Positions 52,891 to 62,105 of a stretch of DNA of 64,000 nt are shown in pieces. The translations under genes were made by a program, and so were the position numbers. The notes below the pieces were generated by a model. That model was not told the DNA's origin. It saw only the letters and a program-made list of their open reading frames with translations, and searched no databases. Source of the DNA: JANQIO01 sp038746745 (GTDB taxonomy: Bacteria > Pseudomonadota > Gammaproteobacteria > Pseudomonadales > Halieaceae); assembly GCA_038746745.1 (NCBI GenBank), contig JBCDKJ010000014.1, forward strand, positions 6,220-70,219, read 5' to 3'. Numbering within the stretch: the stretch's first letter is position 1; every line of letters begins with the position of its first letter.

Positions 52891-55800
52891 GTGGCCGAAA
52901 CCGATAATAAGTGGGGCCTCCTGGGGTCTCAGCAGGACGAGGATTCACAGCGACATCGGGCGATCAACGACCCGGGTGGCTACCACGGTGACATCGCCGC
53001 TGCTGAGCTTCATTGGTTTGATAGTCAGAGTCAGCGTTGGCTCAACCGCAGTCCGGAAGCAAGTGCCTGGCATGGGATTGATGTATCTGATGGCAGCACG
53101 ACGGTCGCCGCAGATGTCCCGGCAGATTTCACGCCCTGGACCACAGCGCTAGACACTAGCAACGCCCCCTTTTATCGCTGGTTTGTCGATGCACAAACCA
53201 ATGCCTGCTTTAACGAAGTCGATCGTCACGTACTGGCCGGTCGCGGCGAGCAGACAGCCATCATTTTTGAGGGCGACCGCTGGGATCCATCGAAAAACGG
53301 TGGCAAGGGCGGGCCCGTTTTTGAGCGCCATATCAGCTACCGGCAGCTGCTCATAGAGACCGTGCTGCGCGCGCAGGTGTTAAAGGACCTTGGCCTGCAG
53401 AAAGGTGATCGGATTGCCTTCAACCTGCCCAATATTCTCGATCAAATCTATTACACGCTGGCCGCCAAACGACTCGGCATCATCTATACCCCTGTATTTG
53501 GTGGCTTCTCCGCCAAAACCCTGTCCGACCGTATTTTTGATGCGGGCGCCAAAGTCGTCATTACCGCTGATGGCGGCTATCGCAACGCCGAAGTTGTGGC
53601 CTACAAAGGCACCTATACAGACCCCGCGCTGGACAACTACATTCCACGCACTACGGCACTGAAAGCGCTGGAAGACTGTCTTGCCGGGTTCGATCTGGGC
53701 GAGTTGGGCCTGCGCCTGACGCAATCTGTGAGCGATGCGCTGGCCGGTGAGATCACGCTGGAGCGCAGTGACGTCATGCGTGAGCTGGGCATTGCACTCG
53801 CACGGGAAAGTAGCCTGGCGGCAGAGCAGTCCGCCGAATTGCGGACGGCGGTTGCGCGCGAACTGGCAGATGCACACCATGCTGTCGAAAAGGTCGTGGT
53901 AGTGCGGTATACCGGCCAGGAGGTGGTGGAGCAGGCCCGAGATAGCTGGTCCCACGACCTGATAGCTGCGGCCACCACACGCGTACTGGCCGACGCTGGC
54001 GCAGATAGCCTTGAGGCGCTGGCGGCAATGGACGACCAGGCACTGTGGGCGGCACTTAACCGTGCTCATCCGGCACTGCCGGTCGAGGCCAACTGGCCGC
54101 TGTTCATCATTTATACCTCCGGCTCTACCGGTAAACCGAAGGGGGTCGTGCATACCCACGGCGGGTGGCTGTCTGGCGTGACCCATACCATGCGTACCGT
54201 ATTCAACGCGGATCAGGATGACCGCCTGTATGTGATTGGTGATCCGGGCTGGATTACCGGCCAGGCGTACCTGATGGCCGCGCCGCTAGCTCGTGGCATG
54301 ACAACCATCATTCATGAAGGCTCGCCCCTGTTCCCACACGCCGGTCGCTTTTCATCCATTATCGAGCGTCACGGTGCCACCGTGTTTAAGGCGGGCTCAA
54401 CCTTCCTCAAAGCAGTGATGACCGATCCCGCCAGCACCGAAGATATGGCGGCCTATGACATGTCCAAATTGCACGCAGGCACATTTTGCGCAGAGCCTGT
54501 GTCACCGGCGGTGCAACAGTTCGCTATGGACCGTATCTGCGAGCACTATATTAATTCCTACTGGGCCACCGAACACGGCGGCATTGTGTTTTCCTGCCCC
54601 TGGGGCGAGTTCAAGCCGCTGGCGGCAGACGCCAAAACCTGGCCGCTGCCCTGGATTCAGGCGGAAGTTCGCGTCGCGACGGAGACCGATGCCGCCGGCA
54701 GAGCCATTGACTGGCGCCTCGCGGAGGAAGGGGAAAAAGGCGAGCTGGTAATCACCCAGCCCTATCCCTATCTGGCTCGTACTATCTGGGGTGATGCCGA
54801 GGCGCTGGGCACCGATGCCTGGGCGGGCGACCTGGCACGCTTCACGGACACGTATTTTGATCGCTGGCCTGGGGACACCAGCTATACACAGGGCGATTAC
54901 GCACGTCGGCACAGCGATGGTGCTTTTACCCTGCACGGTCGCTCCGATGACGTGATTAACGTATCTGGCCACCGGATTGGCACAGAAGAAATCGAAGGCG
55001 CGATTTTGCGCGACAAGACCCTGCGCAAGGATTCGCCGGTGGGCAATGCTGTCGTCGTCGGCGCTCCCCATGACGAAAAGGGCGAGACGCCAGTGGCCTT
55101 CCTGATGGCAGCCCCAGGCAAAAAGCTCACCGACGACGATCTTTCCCGTCTTCAGGGTCTGGTACGTAGTGAAAAAGGTGCCACTGCCGTGCCCTCGGAT
55201 TTTCTAGTGGTATCGGGCTTCCCCGAAACGCGCAGCGGCAAGTACATGCGCCGCACTCTGCGCGCTATCTTGCTGGACGAGCCACTGGGCGATCTGTCTA
55301 CGCTGCGCAACCCGGAGGTGGTCGATGAGATTCGCGCCGCCGTAGAGCAGTGGAAATCTTTCGGTCGCCTCTCTGAGGCCCGTCAGATTGTACAGACCTG
55401 GCGCTACCTGCGTGTGGAAACCCACGAGATTGTGCCTGGCAAGAAAGTCGCACTGCTGGTGGTAGATTCGCCGCCGGTGAACTCGCTGAATGAGCGCTCG
55501 CTGGATGAGTTCAATACGGTGCTGCAACAAATGCTGCACCAGCAGGCAGTCTCTGCCGTTGTCGTAACAGGAGCACGCAACGCCTTTGTCGCGGGCGCCG
55601 ATGTAAAAGAACTTCTTGAAGTCGGTGAAGAGGGCGATATGGACAGCGCCCGCACACCACCTAATGCCGCACATACGGCCTTCTCGACGCTGGAAAATCT
55701 CGGCAAACCCGTGATCGCGGCTGTAAACGGCCCCGCTCTGGGGGGCGGTAACGAGTTAGTACTATCCTGCGCCTACGTGGTAGCAGACCTGCACGCGCGC

Positions 55801-58317
55801 TTCGGGCAGCCTGAAATCAACCTGAATCTGCTGCCAGGTTATGGCGGCACACAGCGGTTGCCGCGCCGATTGCTTCAGGCCAGAGGACGAGACGGTTTAC
55901 TTGAAGCGGTGCGCTTGATTGTGTCTGGTCGCGCACTGGATGCCAACGAAGCCGCTGCTGCAGGCCTGGTAGATCAGGTAGTCGGCGGGGATGGCAAAGG
56001 CCCTGTAGCGGTCGCGATGGACCTGTTGCGCGACTATTTTGCCAACGAAGGCCCTCTGGTGGAGGCAATGGCCGCCAGAGAGACCTATCTGGCTAACCGT
56101 GAAAGCGTCCTTCCCTACGACGCAGCATTGCTGGACGACCCCGCCCTGGCCCCCACGTTGGCGCAAGCCCGCGCCAGCGGTCGCGGGCATGCAGTAGATC
56201 GTATTCTGAATGCGGTACAAACCGGCGCCAGTGAGGGTCAGTCTGCGGGCCTAAAGCTTGAAGCCGAGCTGTTTGCAGAAGCGGTGTGCGATCCCAACGC
56301 GGGCCCAGTGGGCATTCGCGCCTTTTTAGAGCGCCGCAGCGCGGCACTGCCGATCAAACATACTGATGTGCCGCCCTACCCGGATGAAGAGCACAAAGAG
56401 GCGCTGGGGGGTGACGGTGATCTGTTGCCAGTAGGCGCCAGCTTTTTCCCGGGAGTTACACCGATTCCCCGCTACCAGTATGGCCTGGGCGTTGCGCGCC
56501 AGGTGGAAAACGGCGAGCCCGCGCATGGCGATCCGGTGGATGCAGAAAAACTGCTGGTGTTTGAAACACCCAAACCCGGCCCTAACGAGGCGCTGGTATA
56601 TGTGCTGGCGTCGGAGATGAACTTCAATGACATCTGGGCGATTACCGGCATCCCGGTATCACCCTTTGATGCGCGGGATGCCGACGTGCAGGTAACCGGT
56701 TCCGGCGGCGTGGCGATCATCGCCGAGTTGGGCGAGGAATTGGTGCGCGAGGGACGCCTCTCGCTGGGCGACCTGGTCACGATCTATTCCGGCCAGAGCG
56801 AGTTGCTCTCGCCGGATCAGGGACTAGACCCAATGGCAGCGGATTTCCGCATCCAGGGCTATGAGCGCAATGATGGCAGCCACGCCCAGTTCCTGGTGGT
56901 ACAGGGTCCGCAGCTGCATAAAAAGCTTCCTGGCCTCACCATTGAGGAGGCAGGTTCCTATGGCCTTACGCTAGGTACCATCCATCGCGCCCTGTTCACT
57001 ACGCTTAACATTCAACCCGGCAAGCGCCTGTTTGTAGAGGGCGCTGCTACCGGTACTGGTTTGGATGCACTGCGCACCGCCCTGGGTTCAGGGCTTAGCG
57101 CGGTCGGTATGGTCTCGAGTGAGGAGCGCGCCGAGCGCGTGCGCCAGCAGGGCGGTGAAGCAATCAGTCGCAAAGACCCGCGCTGGGCGGACATTTTCAC
57201 CCCGGTACCTGACGATCCTTCAGAGTGGGCCAGCTGGGAAGCCGCTGGCAGCGATTTTGTCGCCGAGGGCGAGAAGCTCGCTGGTGGGCCGCTGGATTAC
57301 GTGGTGTCCCACGCCGGCGAGCGCGCGTTCTCTCGCTCATTTCAGCTATTGGGTGACAACGGTGTTCTGACATTTTACGGGGCCTCGTCAGGCTATCGCT
57401 TCTCATTTATGGGTAAGTCTGGTGCCCGGAAGCCTGCCGAGATGTTCGCTCGTGCGGGACTGCGCGCAGGCATGAGCCTGCTGGTAGTGTATGGGCCGGG
57501 TGCGGAAGACGGCATCGTCGACCCAGTCGCCATCGAGGCTATTGAAGTGGGCTGCACCCTGGGTGCACAGGTCGCCGTGTTGGCAGACACCGTACCCCAA
57601 CGCGAATTTGTCAGCTCCCTGGGCTTTGGCACGCGCCTGACTGGGGTGGTTAGCATCGAAGAAATCCAGCGTCGGCTGGGCGACGATTTCGACGCGCCGG
57701 GACCATTCATGCAGCTGCCTGATCCTTTCAAAGAATCGGCAGCGTTCAAAGAAGCGGTGAGACGCTTCTCAGACCGCACGCTGAAGCCTGTTGGCTCCGC
57801 GATTGCGCCCCTGCTGCGCAACACGCTGGACCGCCGTGGGCTGCCCGACGTGGTATTTGAGCGTCGCGGCCGCGACGGTCTGGCGCTGGCGACCTCACTG
57901 GTAAAACCCAATCTGGGCAAGGTGGTCTACGCTGAGGATCTGGCGGGCATGCGCTTAAGCTTCTATGCCCCGCAGGTGTGGATGCGCCAGCGCCGCGTTC
58001 TGATGCCTACCGCAGAAATTCGCGGCACCCACCTAAATACCGCCAGGGAGTTTGCCGAGATGCAGGAGCGCATCGCGGCGGGCCAAATAGACGTGATGGC
58101 ACCGGTGCCGGTGGATATGGATGGCGTTGCCGACGCACACCAGGCCATGTGGGAAAACCGCCATGAGGGCGCTAACTACGTGGCGGTACATGCCCTGCCC
58201 AGGCTGGGCCTGAAAACCCGGGACGAGCTATACCGCGCCTGGGCCATTCGCGACGCCGAAGAGCGTGGCGAGACTTTTGAACGAGTAGATACAGGATCGG
58301 CAGGAGCCCTGCGATGA
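52891..58317 (+). CDS. pcs: Propionyl-CoA synthase (trifunctional fusion)
   Basis: 1808 residues, close to the Chloroflexus enzyme. It converts 3-hydroxypropionate + ATP + CoA + NADPH to propionyl-CoA. Domain 1, acyl-CoA synthetase (1 to about 830): AMP-binding YTSGSTGKPKG near 410, HRIGTEEIE, and the catalytic Lys region RSGKYMRR near 783; an insertion of about 150 residues precedes the P-loop. Domain 2, enoyl-CoA hydratase (about 840-1180): PVNSLNERSL, VAGADVKELL, NGPALGGGNELVLSC and FGQPEINLNLLPGYGGTQR. Domain 3, acryloyl-CoA reductase of the MDR family (about 1187-1808): VEGAATGTGLDAL and SHAGERAFSRSF. Start GTG with CCGGAG 8 bases upstream. It overlaps mcr by ATGA. Confidence 0.93.
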   Translation: MAETDNKWGLLGSQQDEDSQRHRAINDPGGYHGDIAAAELHWFDSQSQRWLNRSPEASAWHGIDVSDGSTTVAADVPADFTPWTTALDTSNAPFYRWFVDAQTNACFNEVDRHVLAGRGEQTAIIFEGDRWDPSKNGGKGGPVFERHISYRQLLIETVLRAQVLKDLGLQKGDRIAFNLPNILDQIYYTLAAKRLGIIYTPVFGGFSAKTLSDRIFDAGAKVVITADGGYRNAEVVAYKGTYTDPALDNYIPRTTALKALEDCLAGFDLGELGLRLTQSVSDALAGEITLERSDVMRELGIALARESSLAAEQSAELRTAVARELADAHHAVEKVVVVRYTGQEVVEQARDSWSHDLIAAATTRVLADAGADSLEALAAMDDQALWAALNRAHPALPVEANWPLFIIYTSGSTGKPKGVVHTHGGWLSGVTHTMRTVFNADQDDRLYVIGDPGWITGQAYLMAAPLARGMTTIIHEGSPLFPHAGRFSSIIERHGATVFKAGSTFLKAVMTDPASTEDMAAYDMSKLHAGTFCAEPVSPAVQQFAMDRICEHYINSYWATEHGGIVFSCPWGEFKPLAADAKTWPLPWIQAEVRVATETDAAGRAIDWRLAEEGEKGELVITQPYPYLARTIWGDAEALGTDAWAGDLARFTDTYFDRWPGDTSYTQGDYARRHSDGAFTLHGRSDDVINVSGHRIGTEEIEGAILRDKTLRKDSPVGNAVVVGAPHDEKGETPVAFLMAAPGKKLTDDDLSRLQGLVRSEKGATAVPSDFLVVSGFPETRSGKYMRRTLRAILLDEPLGDLSTLRNPEVVDEIRAAVEQWKSFGRLSEARQIVQTWRYLRVETHEIVPGKKVALLVVDSPPVNSLNERSLDEFNTVLQQMLHQQAVSAVVVTGARNAFVAGADVKELLEVGEEGDMDSARTPPNAAHTAFSTLENLGKPVIAAVNGPALGGGNELVLSCAYVVADLHARFGQPEINLNLLPGYGGTQRLPRRLLQARGRDGLLEAVRLIVSGRALDANEAAAAGLVDQVVGGDGKGPVAVAMDLLRDYFANEGPLVEAMAARETYLANRESVLPYDAALLDDPALAPTLAQARASGRGHAVDRILNAVQTGASEGQSAGLKLEAELFAEAVCDPNAGPVGIRAFLERRSAALPIKHTDVPPYPDEEHKEALGGDGDLLPVGASFFPGVTPIPRYQYGLGVARQVENGEPAHGDPVDAEKLLVFETPKPGPNEALVYVLASEMNFNDIWAITGIPVSPFDARDADVQVTGSGGVAIIAELGEELVREGRLSLGDLVTIYSGQSELLSPDQGLDPMAADFRIQGYERNDGSHAQFLVVQGPQLHKKLPGLTIEEAGSYGLTLGTIHRALFTTLNIQPGKRLFVEGAATGTGLDALRTALGSGLSAVGMVSSEERAERVRQQGGEAISRKDPRWADIFTPVPDDPSEWASWEAAGSDFVAEGEKLAGGPLDYVVSHAGERAFSRSFQLLGDNGVLTFYGASSGYRFSFMGKSGARKPAEMFARAGLRAGMSLLVVYGPGAEDGIVDPVAIEAIEVGCTLGAQVAVLADTVPQREFVSSLGFGTRLTGVVSIEEIQRRLGDDFDAPGPFMQLPDPFKESAAFKEAVRRFSDRTLKPVGSAIAPLLRNTLDRRGLPDVVFERRGRDGLALATSLVKPNLGKVVYAEDLAGMRLSFYAPQVWMRQRRVLMPTAEIRGTHLNTAREFAEMQERIAAGQIDVMAPVPVDMDGVADAHQAMWENRHEGANYVAVHALPRLGLKTRDELYRAWAIRDAEERGETFERVDTGSAGALR

Positions 58318-61300
58318 ATGAAATGACCCGAGTAGACAGCCACAGCAGTATCGAAAGCCTGAGTGGACGGCGGCTGGAAAACAAAACGGTAATTCTCACT
58401 GGCGCCGCAGGCTCCATTGGTTCCTATATCTCGCGGCTATTGCTGCGAGAGGGTGCCAAAGTGGTTATGACCGGTCGCGATGGTGACAAACTCGAGGCCT
58501 TTATCGACGGCCTCGTCAGCGAAGGTTTCTCGCGCGACATGATGGCGCCCGCAATTGGCGACTGCGCAGACCCGGAAGTGTGCCGCGAGATTGCTGCTAC
58601 CGCCGTGCAAGCCTTCGGCGAGATTGATGTACTGGTGAACAACGCCGGTGCCGCCGGTCCCAAGCAGACCCTGCGTGAAATCCCCTTCACTGAAGCGGAA
58701 ATGCTGGCGCAGCAAGACGACATGACCATGTTTGATTCGGCTATGAACTTGCTGGGGTCACCGTGGAACATGGCGCGGGCGGCAGCACCGCATATGCGTC
58801 GGGGCGGCAGCATCATTAACGTCTCTACTATTTTTTCCAGGACGCACTACTTTGGCCGTCTGCCCTATGTTGTGCCCAAGAGCGGTCTGAACGCGCTTTC
58901 CAAAGGCCTGGCCCTGGAGCTGGGGCCGGAGCGCGGTATCCGCGTAAACACGCTATTCCCCGGACCAATCGAGTCCGAGCGTATCGAAACCGCGTTTGCC
59001 CGCATGGACGAACTGCAGGATCAGGCACTGGGCAGCACCGGGCAGGAGTTCCGCGACCTGATGATCACCACCCGTGAGACAGCGGACGGTGAGCTGGAGT
59101 ATCGCTACCCAACCCCCACCGATGTCGCATCAACCATTGTCTGGCTTTGCTCAGATGAATCCTCTGCCCTGTCAGGTCACGCCATCGAAGTGACCAACGG
59201 GATGCAGGTGCCGGCACAGAGCCGGTCCAAGCTGGTGTCCTGGCCCGACAAGCGCCTGGAAGATCTGTCCGGCAACGTCGTGCTGATTCTGGCGGGTCAG
59301 GATTACGAGGAAGCGCTGATCTTCGCTGATCGACACATCGCCAGCGGCGCACGCGTACTGATGGGCTTTCGCACGCTGGAATCCCTGGGTCACGCCAGGG
59401 CGCTGACCTCCTCGCGAGGATTGGACCATATCCAGCTCTCTCACCTCGATCCGCTGCGGCCGGAATCCGTAGAGCGAACCATGCAGTTCATCGACGACCA
59501 CTACGGCCGTTTGGACGCCGTCGTGGTGTTGGCCCGCGCAGGCAACGGCGAGCACGGTTATGCGCTGTGCACCGCAACGGATGAAGACGTTGAAAACTTT
59601 GTGCGCGATGAAATCGTTGCCCCGGTGGCATTTGCTTCGGCCCTGGCCAAGAATTTCAAGCGTTGGTACGGCAAGTGCGAAGCCCCGGCGGTCACCTACG
59701 TGACCAACCCCAGTGACGGTCATGGCAACCTGATGAACGAGGTCATTCGCGCATCTATCGAGGCACTGATACGCGGCTGGCGTCATGAAGACCTGAAGCT
59801 GACCGAACGCGGCGACATTGGCTGGGCGGTGCTGCCCAACCAGTTGGTGCGATACGACAGCGAAGATGAGGACAACCTGGCCTACTCCGCCGACTGGGCG
59901 GCGACCCTCACCAACCGCGTGCGCCGCATGGACCCGATCAACCTGTGGGTACCCCAGAGCATCAAGCGCCACACCGGAAAGTCCTCAAGTCCCGCACAGA
60001 TTTATCGTGTACTGCCAGGCCTTCACAAGGGCAAGACAGCAGTAATCACCGGCGGCAGCCTGGGTATTGGTTTACAGCTAGGTCGCTACCTGGCCATTGC
60101 CGGTGCCCGGGTGCTGCTGAGTGCTCGCGGGATGAAGCGTCTGGAAGAGGTCCGGTACGAGATCGTGGAAGAATTGCGCGGTGTAGGCTACCCGCGACCG
60201 GAAGATCGCGTGCATATTCTGGGCGACGTGGACGTGGGCGACGACGCCTCGCTGGAAAGACTGTTTCAGCATTCGCTGGAACTGTTCGGCCATGTCGATT
60301 TCCTGATTAACAATGCCGGCCTGTCCGGAGCAGAGGAAATGGTCATTGATATGACCCTGGAAGATTGGAACCGCACCATGCAGGCCAACCTCACCTCCAA
60401 CTATGCCCTCATTCGCAAATATGCACCGCTGATGAAGGAACACGGTTACGGCTCAGTACTGAACGTCTCCAGCTACTTTGGCGGTGAAAAGTATCTGGCA
60501 GTGGCCTACCCGAACCGGGGCGACTACGCGGTGTCCAAAGCAGGCCAGCGCGTACTCGCCGAAATTCTGTCACGCCACTTGGGCCCGGAAATCCAGATCA
60601 ATGCACTGGCACCGGGACCCGTAGACGGCGCCAGGCTTCGCGGTATTGATGGCGCGCCGGGGCTGTTTGCGCGACGCGGCCGCCTGGTGCTGGAGAACAA
60701 GCGGCTTAACCAGGTGCACGCCGCCATGTTGAAGAGCCTCGAGGCGGGCCTGGCCGAGCAAGAGCTGCTAAGCCTTGCCGCCAACGATTTGTCGCAAATG
60801 CCCCACGCCAGCCGGGTCCCCAATCCTCTGGCGCGGTTATTCTCGCAGGTGGAGGATTCACGCACCGGTGGCAATAGCTCGCGCTACCTGATGAATCGGC
60901 CTATGGCGGAGAAGCTGCTCAATCGTCTGGTTACCGGCGCACTGATTACGCCGGAGCTGGCTGAGGCGTTTCTGGAGCAGTTCGTGGATGCCCCGGACCC
61001 CTTCTTTGATGACGCCTCTATAGCGCGCTCGGCAGAGAAAATTGAGTCGGGCATTCTAAATCGACTGCACCTGCACAAAATGCCCACCGACGAGCAAGTG
61101 GGGCTGTCCACCATTTTCCACCTGGCGGATGACATTGTTAGCGGCGAGACCTTCCACCCCTCAGGCGGCCTCAAGTTCGACCGTTCGGTGAGTGAAGGTG
61201 AACTACTGCTGCCGCCCGGCAAGGAAGAACTCGCACGGCTGGCTGGCAAGAAAGTGGTGCTCATTGGTGATGCCATGCGCGAAGAGTTGATTGCGGTTGC

Positions 61301-61970
61301 ACGAGGCTTTATCGAACACGGCGTAACCAAACTCAGCATCCTCACCCGCGATGAGGCAACAGCTACCGAATTGGCGCATGCCGTGGCAGGTTCCGACAGC
61401 ATTGACTTCTCCAGCCGCGCCATTGGCGATGACATCGAGACATCGCTGGATCAGCTGCTGCGCCAGGAAGGTGGCTTCGATGTGGTGGTATCCAGCCCGT
61501 TTGCCCGCCTGCCCATGAATGCCCTGGCAGCAGAGCGCGGCGAGTCCTGGGATCGCGTTCTTTCTGAGCAGGACTTCAGCGATCTCGTACGCGATCAGCT
61601 TACGCATCATTTCCGTGTAGCACGCTGTGCCGCCTTGGTGCCGCGTTGCCAGATTGTGTTGCTGACGCCCGACACCTCGCTCGCCTCTTCGCGCGAAGAG
61701 TTTGCGCTGGCGCTGTTTGTGAAAAATGCGCTGCACGCCTTTACCGTCACGCTGGGGGTAGAAACCGAGCGTTTACCCACGGTGCCGGCGGTCAATCAGG
61801 TGCAATTAACCCGACGTGCCAGAGCCGAGGAGCCCGCCACCGATCAGGAGTTGGAAGAGGAAATGGAACGCCTGGTGGCCGCGGTGCTGCAGTGTGCTGT
61901 CCCCGCTCCCAGCCCCTCAGAAAGCCGCTATCTGGCTCGTATTTTCCGAGGCAACGCCGTCACGGTGTGA
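58314..61970 (+). CDS. mcr: Malonyl-CoA reductase (bifunctional, 3-hydroxypropionate forming)
   Basis: 1218 residues, matching the Chloroflexus type (about 1220). The C-terminal half reduces malonyl-CoA to malonate semialdehyde and the N-terminal half reduces that to 3-hydroxypropionate, both with NADPH. Each half is a pair of SDR domains. N half: active SDR with TGAAGSIGSYI (about 28) and YVVPK (about 184), then a degenerate SDR from about 310. C half: active SDR with TGGSLGIGLQLGR (about 577) and YAVSK (about 737), then a degenerate SDR (KKVVLIGDAMREELI) from about 965. It is coupled to pcs and followed by two perfect stem-loops. Confidence 0.93.
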   Translation: MNEMTRVDSHSSIESLSGRRLENKTVILTGAAGSIGSYISRLLLREGAKVVMTGRDGDKLEAFIDGLVSEGFSRDMMAPAIGDCADPEVCREIAATAVQAFGEIDVLVNNAGAAGPKQTLREIPFTEAEMLAQQDDMTMFDSAMNLLGSPWNMARAAAPHMRRGGSIINVSTIFSRTHYFGRLPYVVPKSGLNALSKGLALELGPERGIRVNTLFPGPIESERIETAFARMDELQDQALGSTGQEFRDLMITTRETADGELEYRYPTPTDVASTIVWLCSDESSALSGHAIEVTNGMQVPAQSRSKLVSWPDKRLEDLSGNVVLILAGQDYEEALIFADRHIASGARVLMGFRTLESLGHARALTSSRGLDHIQLSHLDPLRPESVERTMQFIDDHYGRLDAVVVLARAGNGEHGYALCTATDEDVENFVRDEIVAPVAFASALAKNFKRWYGKCEAPAVTYVTNPSDGHGNLMNEVIRASIEALIRGWRHEDLKLTERGDIGWAVLPNQLVRYDSEDEDNLAYSADWAATLTNRVRRMDPINLWVPQSIKRHTGKSSSPAQIYRVLPGLHKGKTAVITGGSLGIGLQLGRYLAIAGARVLLSARGMKRLEEVRYEIVEELRGVGYPRPEDRVHILGDVDVGDDASLERLFQHSLELFGHVDFLINNAGLSGAEEMVIDMTLEDWNRTMQANLTSNYALIRKYAPLMKEHGYGSVLNVSSYFGGEKYLAVAYPNRGDYAVSKAGQRVLAEILSRHLGPEIQINALAPGPVDGARLRGIDGAPGLFARRGRLVLENKRLNQVHAAMLKSLEAGLAEQELLSLAANDLSQMPHASRVPNPLARLFSQVEDSRTGGNSSRYLMNRPMAEKLLNRLVTGALITPELAEAFLEQFVDAPDPFFDDASIARSAEKIESGILNRLHLHKMPTDEQVGLSTIFHLADDIVSGETFHPSGGLKFDRSVSEGELLLPPGKEELARLAGKKVVLIGDAMREELIAVARGFIEHGVTKLSILTRDEATATELAHAVAGSDSIDFSSRAIGDDIETSLDQLLRQEGGFDVVVSSPFARLPMNALAAERGESWDRVLSEQDFSDLVRDQLTHHFRVARCAALVPRCQIVLLTPDTSLASSREEFALALFVKNALHAFTVTLGVETERLPTVPAVNQVQLTRRARAEEPATDQELEEEMERLVAAVLQCAVPAPSPSESRYLARIFRGNAVTV

Positions 61971-61973
61971 GAC

Positions 61974-62032
61974 AGGCGGTGCGATGCACCGCCTTCCAGC
62001 TGCGACCAACGGAGTGGCTGGTGCGACCAGCC
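61974..62032 (+). terminator. Twin stem-loops after mcr (possible terminator or 3' stabiliser)
   Basis: AGGCGGTGC-GAT-GCACCGCCT (61974-61994, 9-bp perfect arms) starts four bases after the mcr stop. GGCTGGT-GCG-ACCAGCC (62016-62032, 7-bp perfect arms) follows 21 bases later. Neither is followed by a real T-run, so Rho-independent termination is doubtful; protecting the long pcs-mcr mRNA from 3' decay is an alternative. Confidence 0.5.
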
Positions 62033-62105
62033 GCTTGGACTTCGTGACCCGCTTGCGTCAGTCTCAACGCTCGTCTTGTTGCAATAGCGATGCCGGGGAG
62101 CGCAG

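Noticed and set aside
53380..54186. 268-codon ORF antisense to pcs
   Set aside because: It lies wholly inside the conserved synthetase domain on the other strand and has low-complexity, Arg/Gln/Cys-rich translation without motifs; a shadow of GC-rich codon use.
59172..59972. 266-codon ORF antisense to mcr
   Set aside because: Fully opposite the N-terminal SDR region of mcr, no RBS, no recognisable domain.
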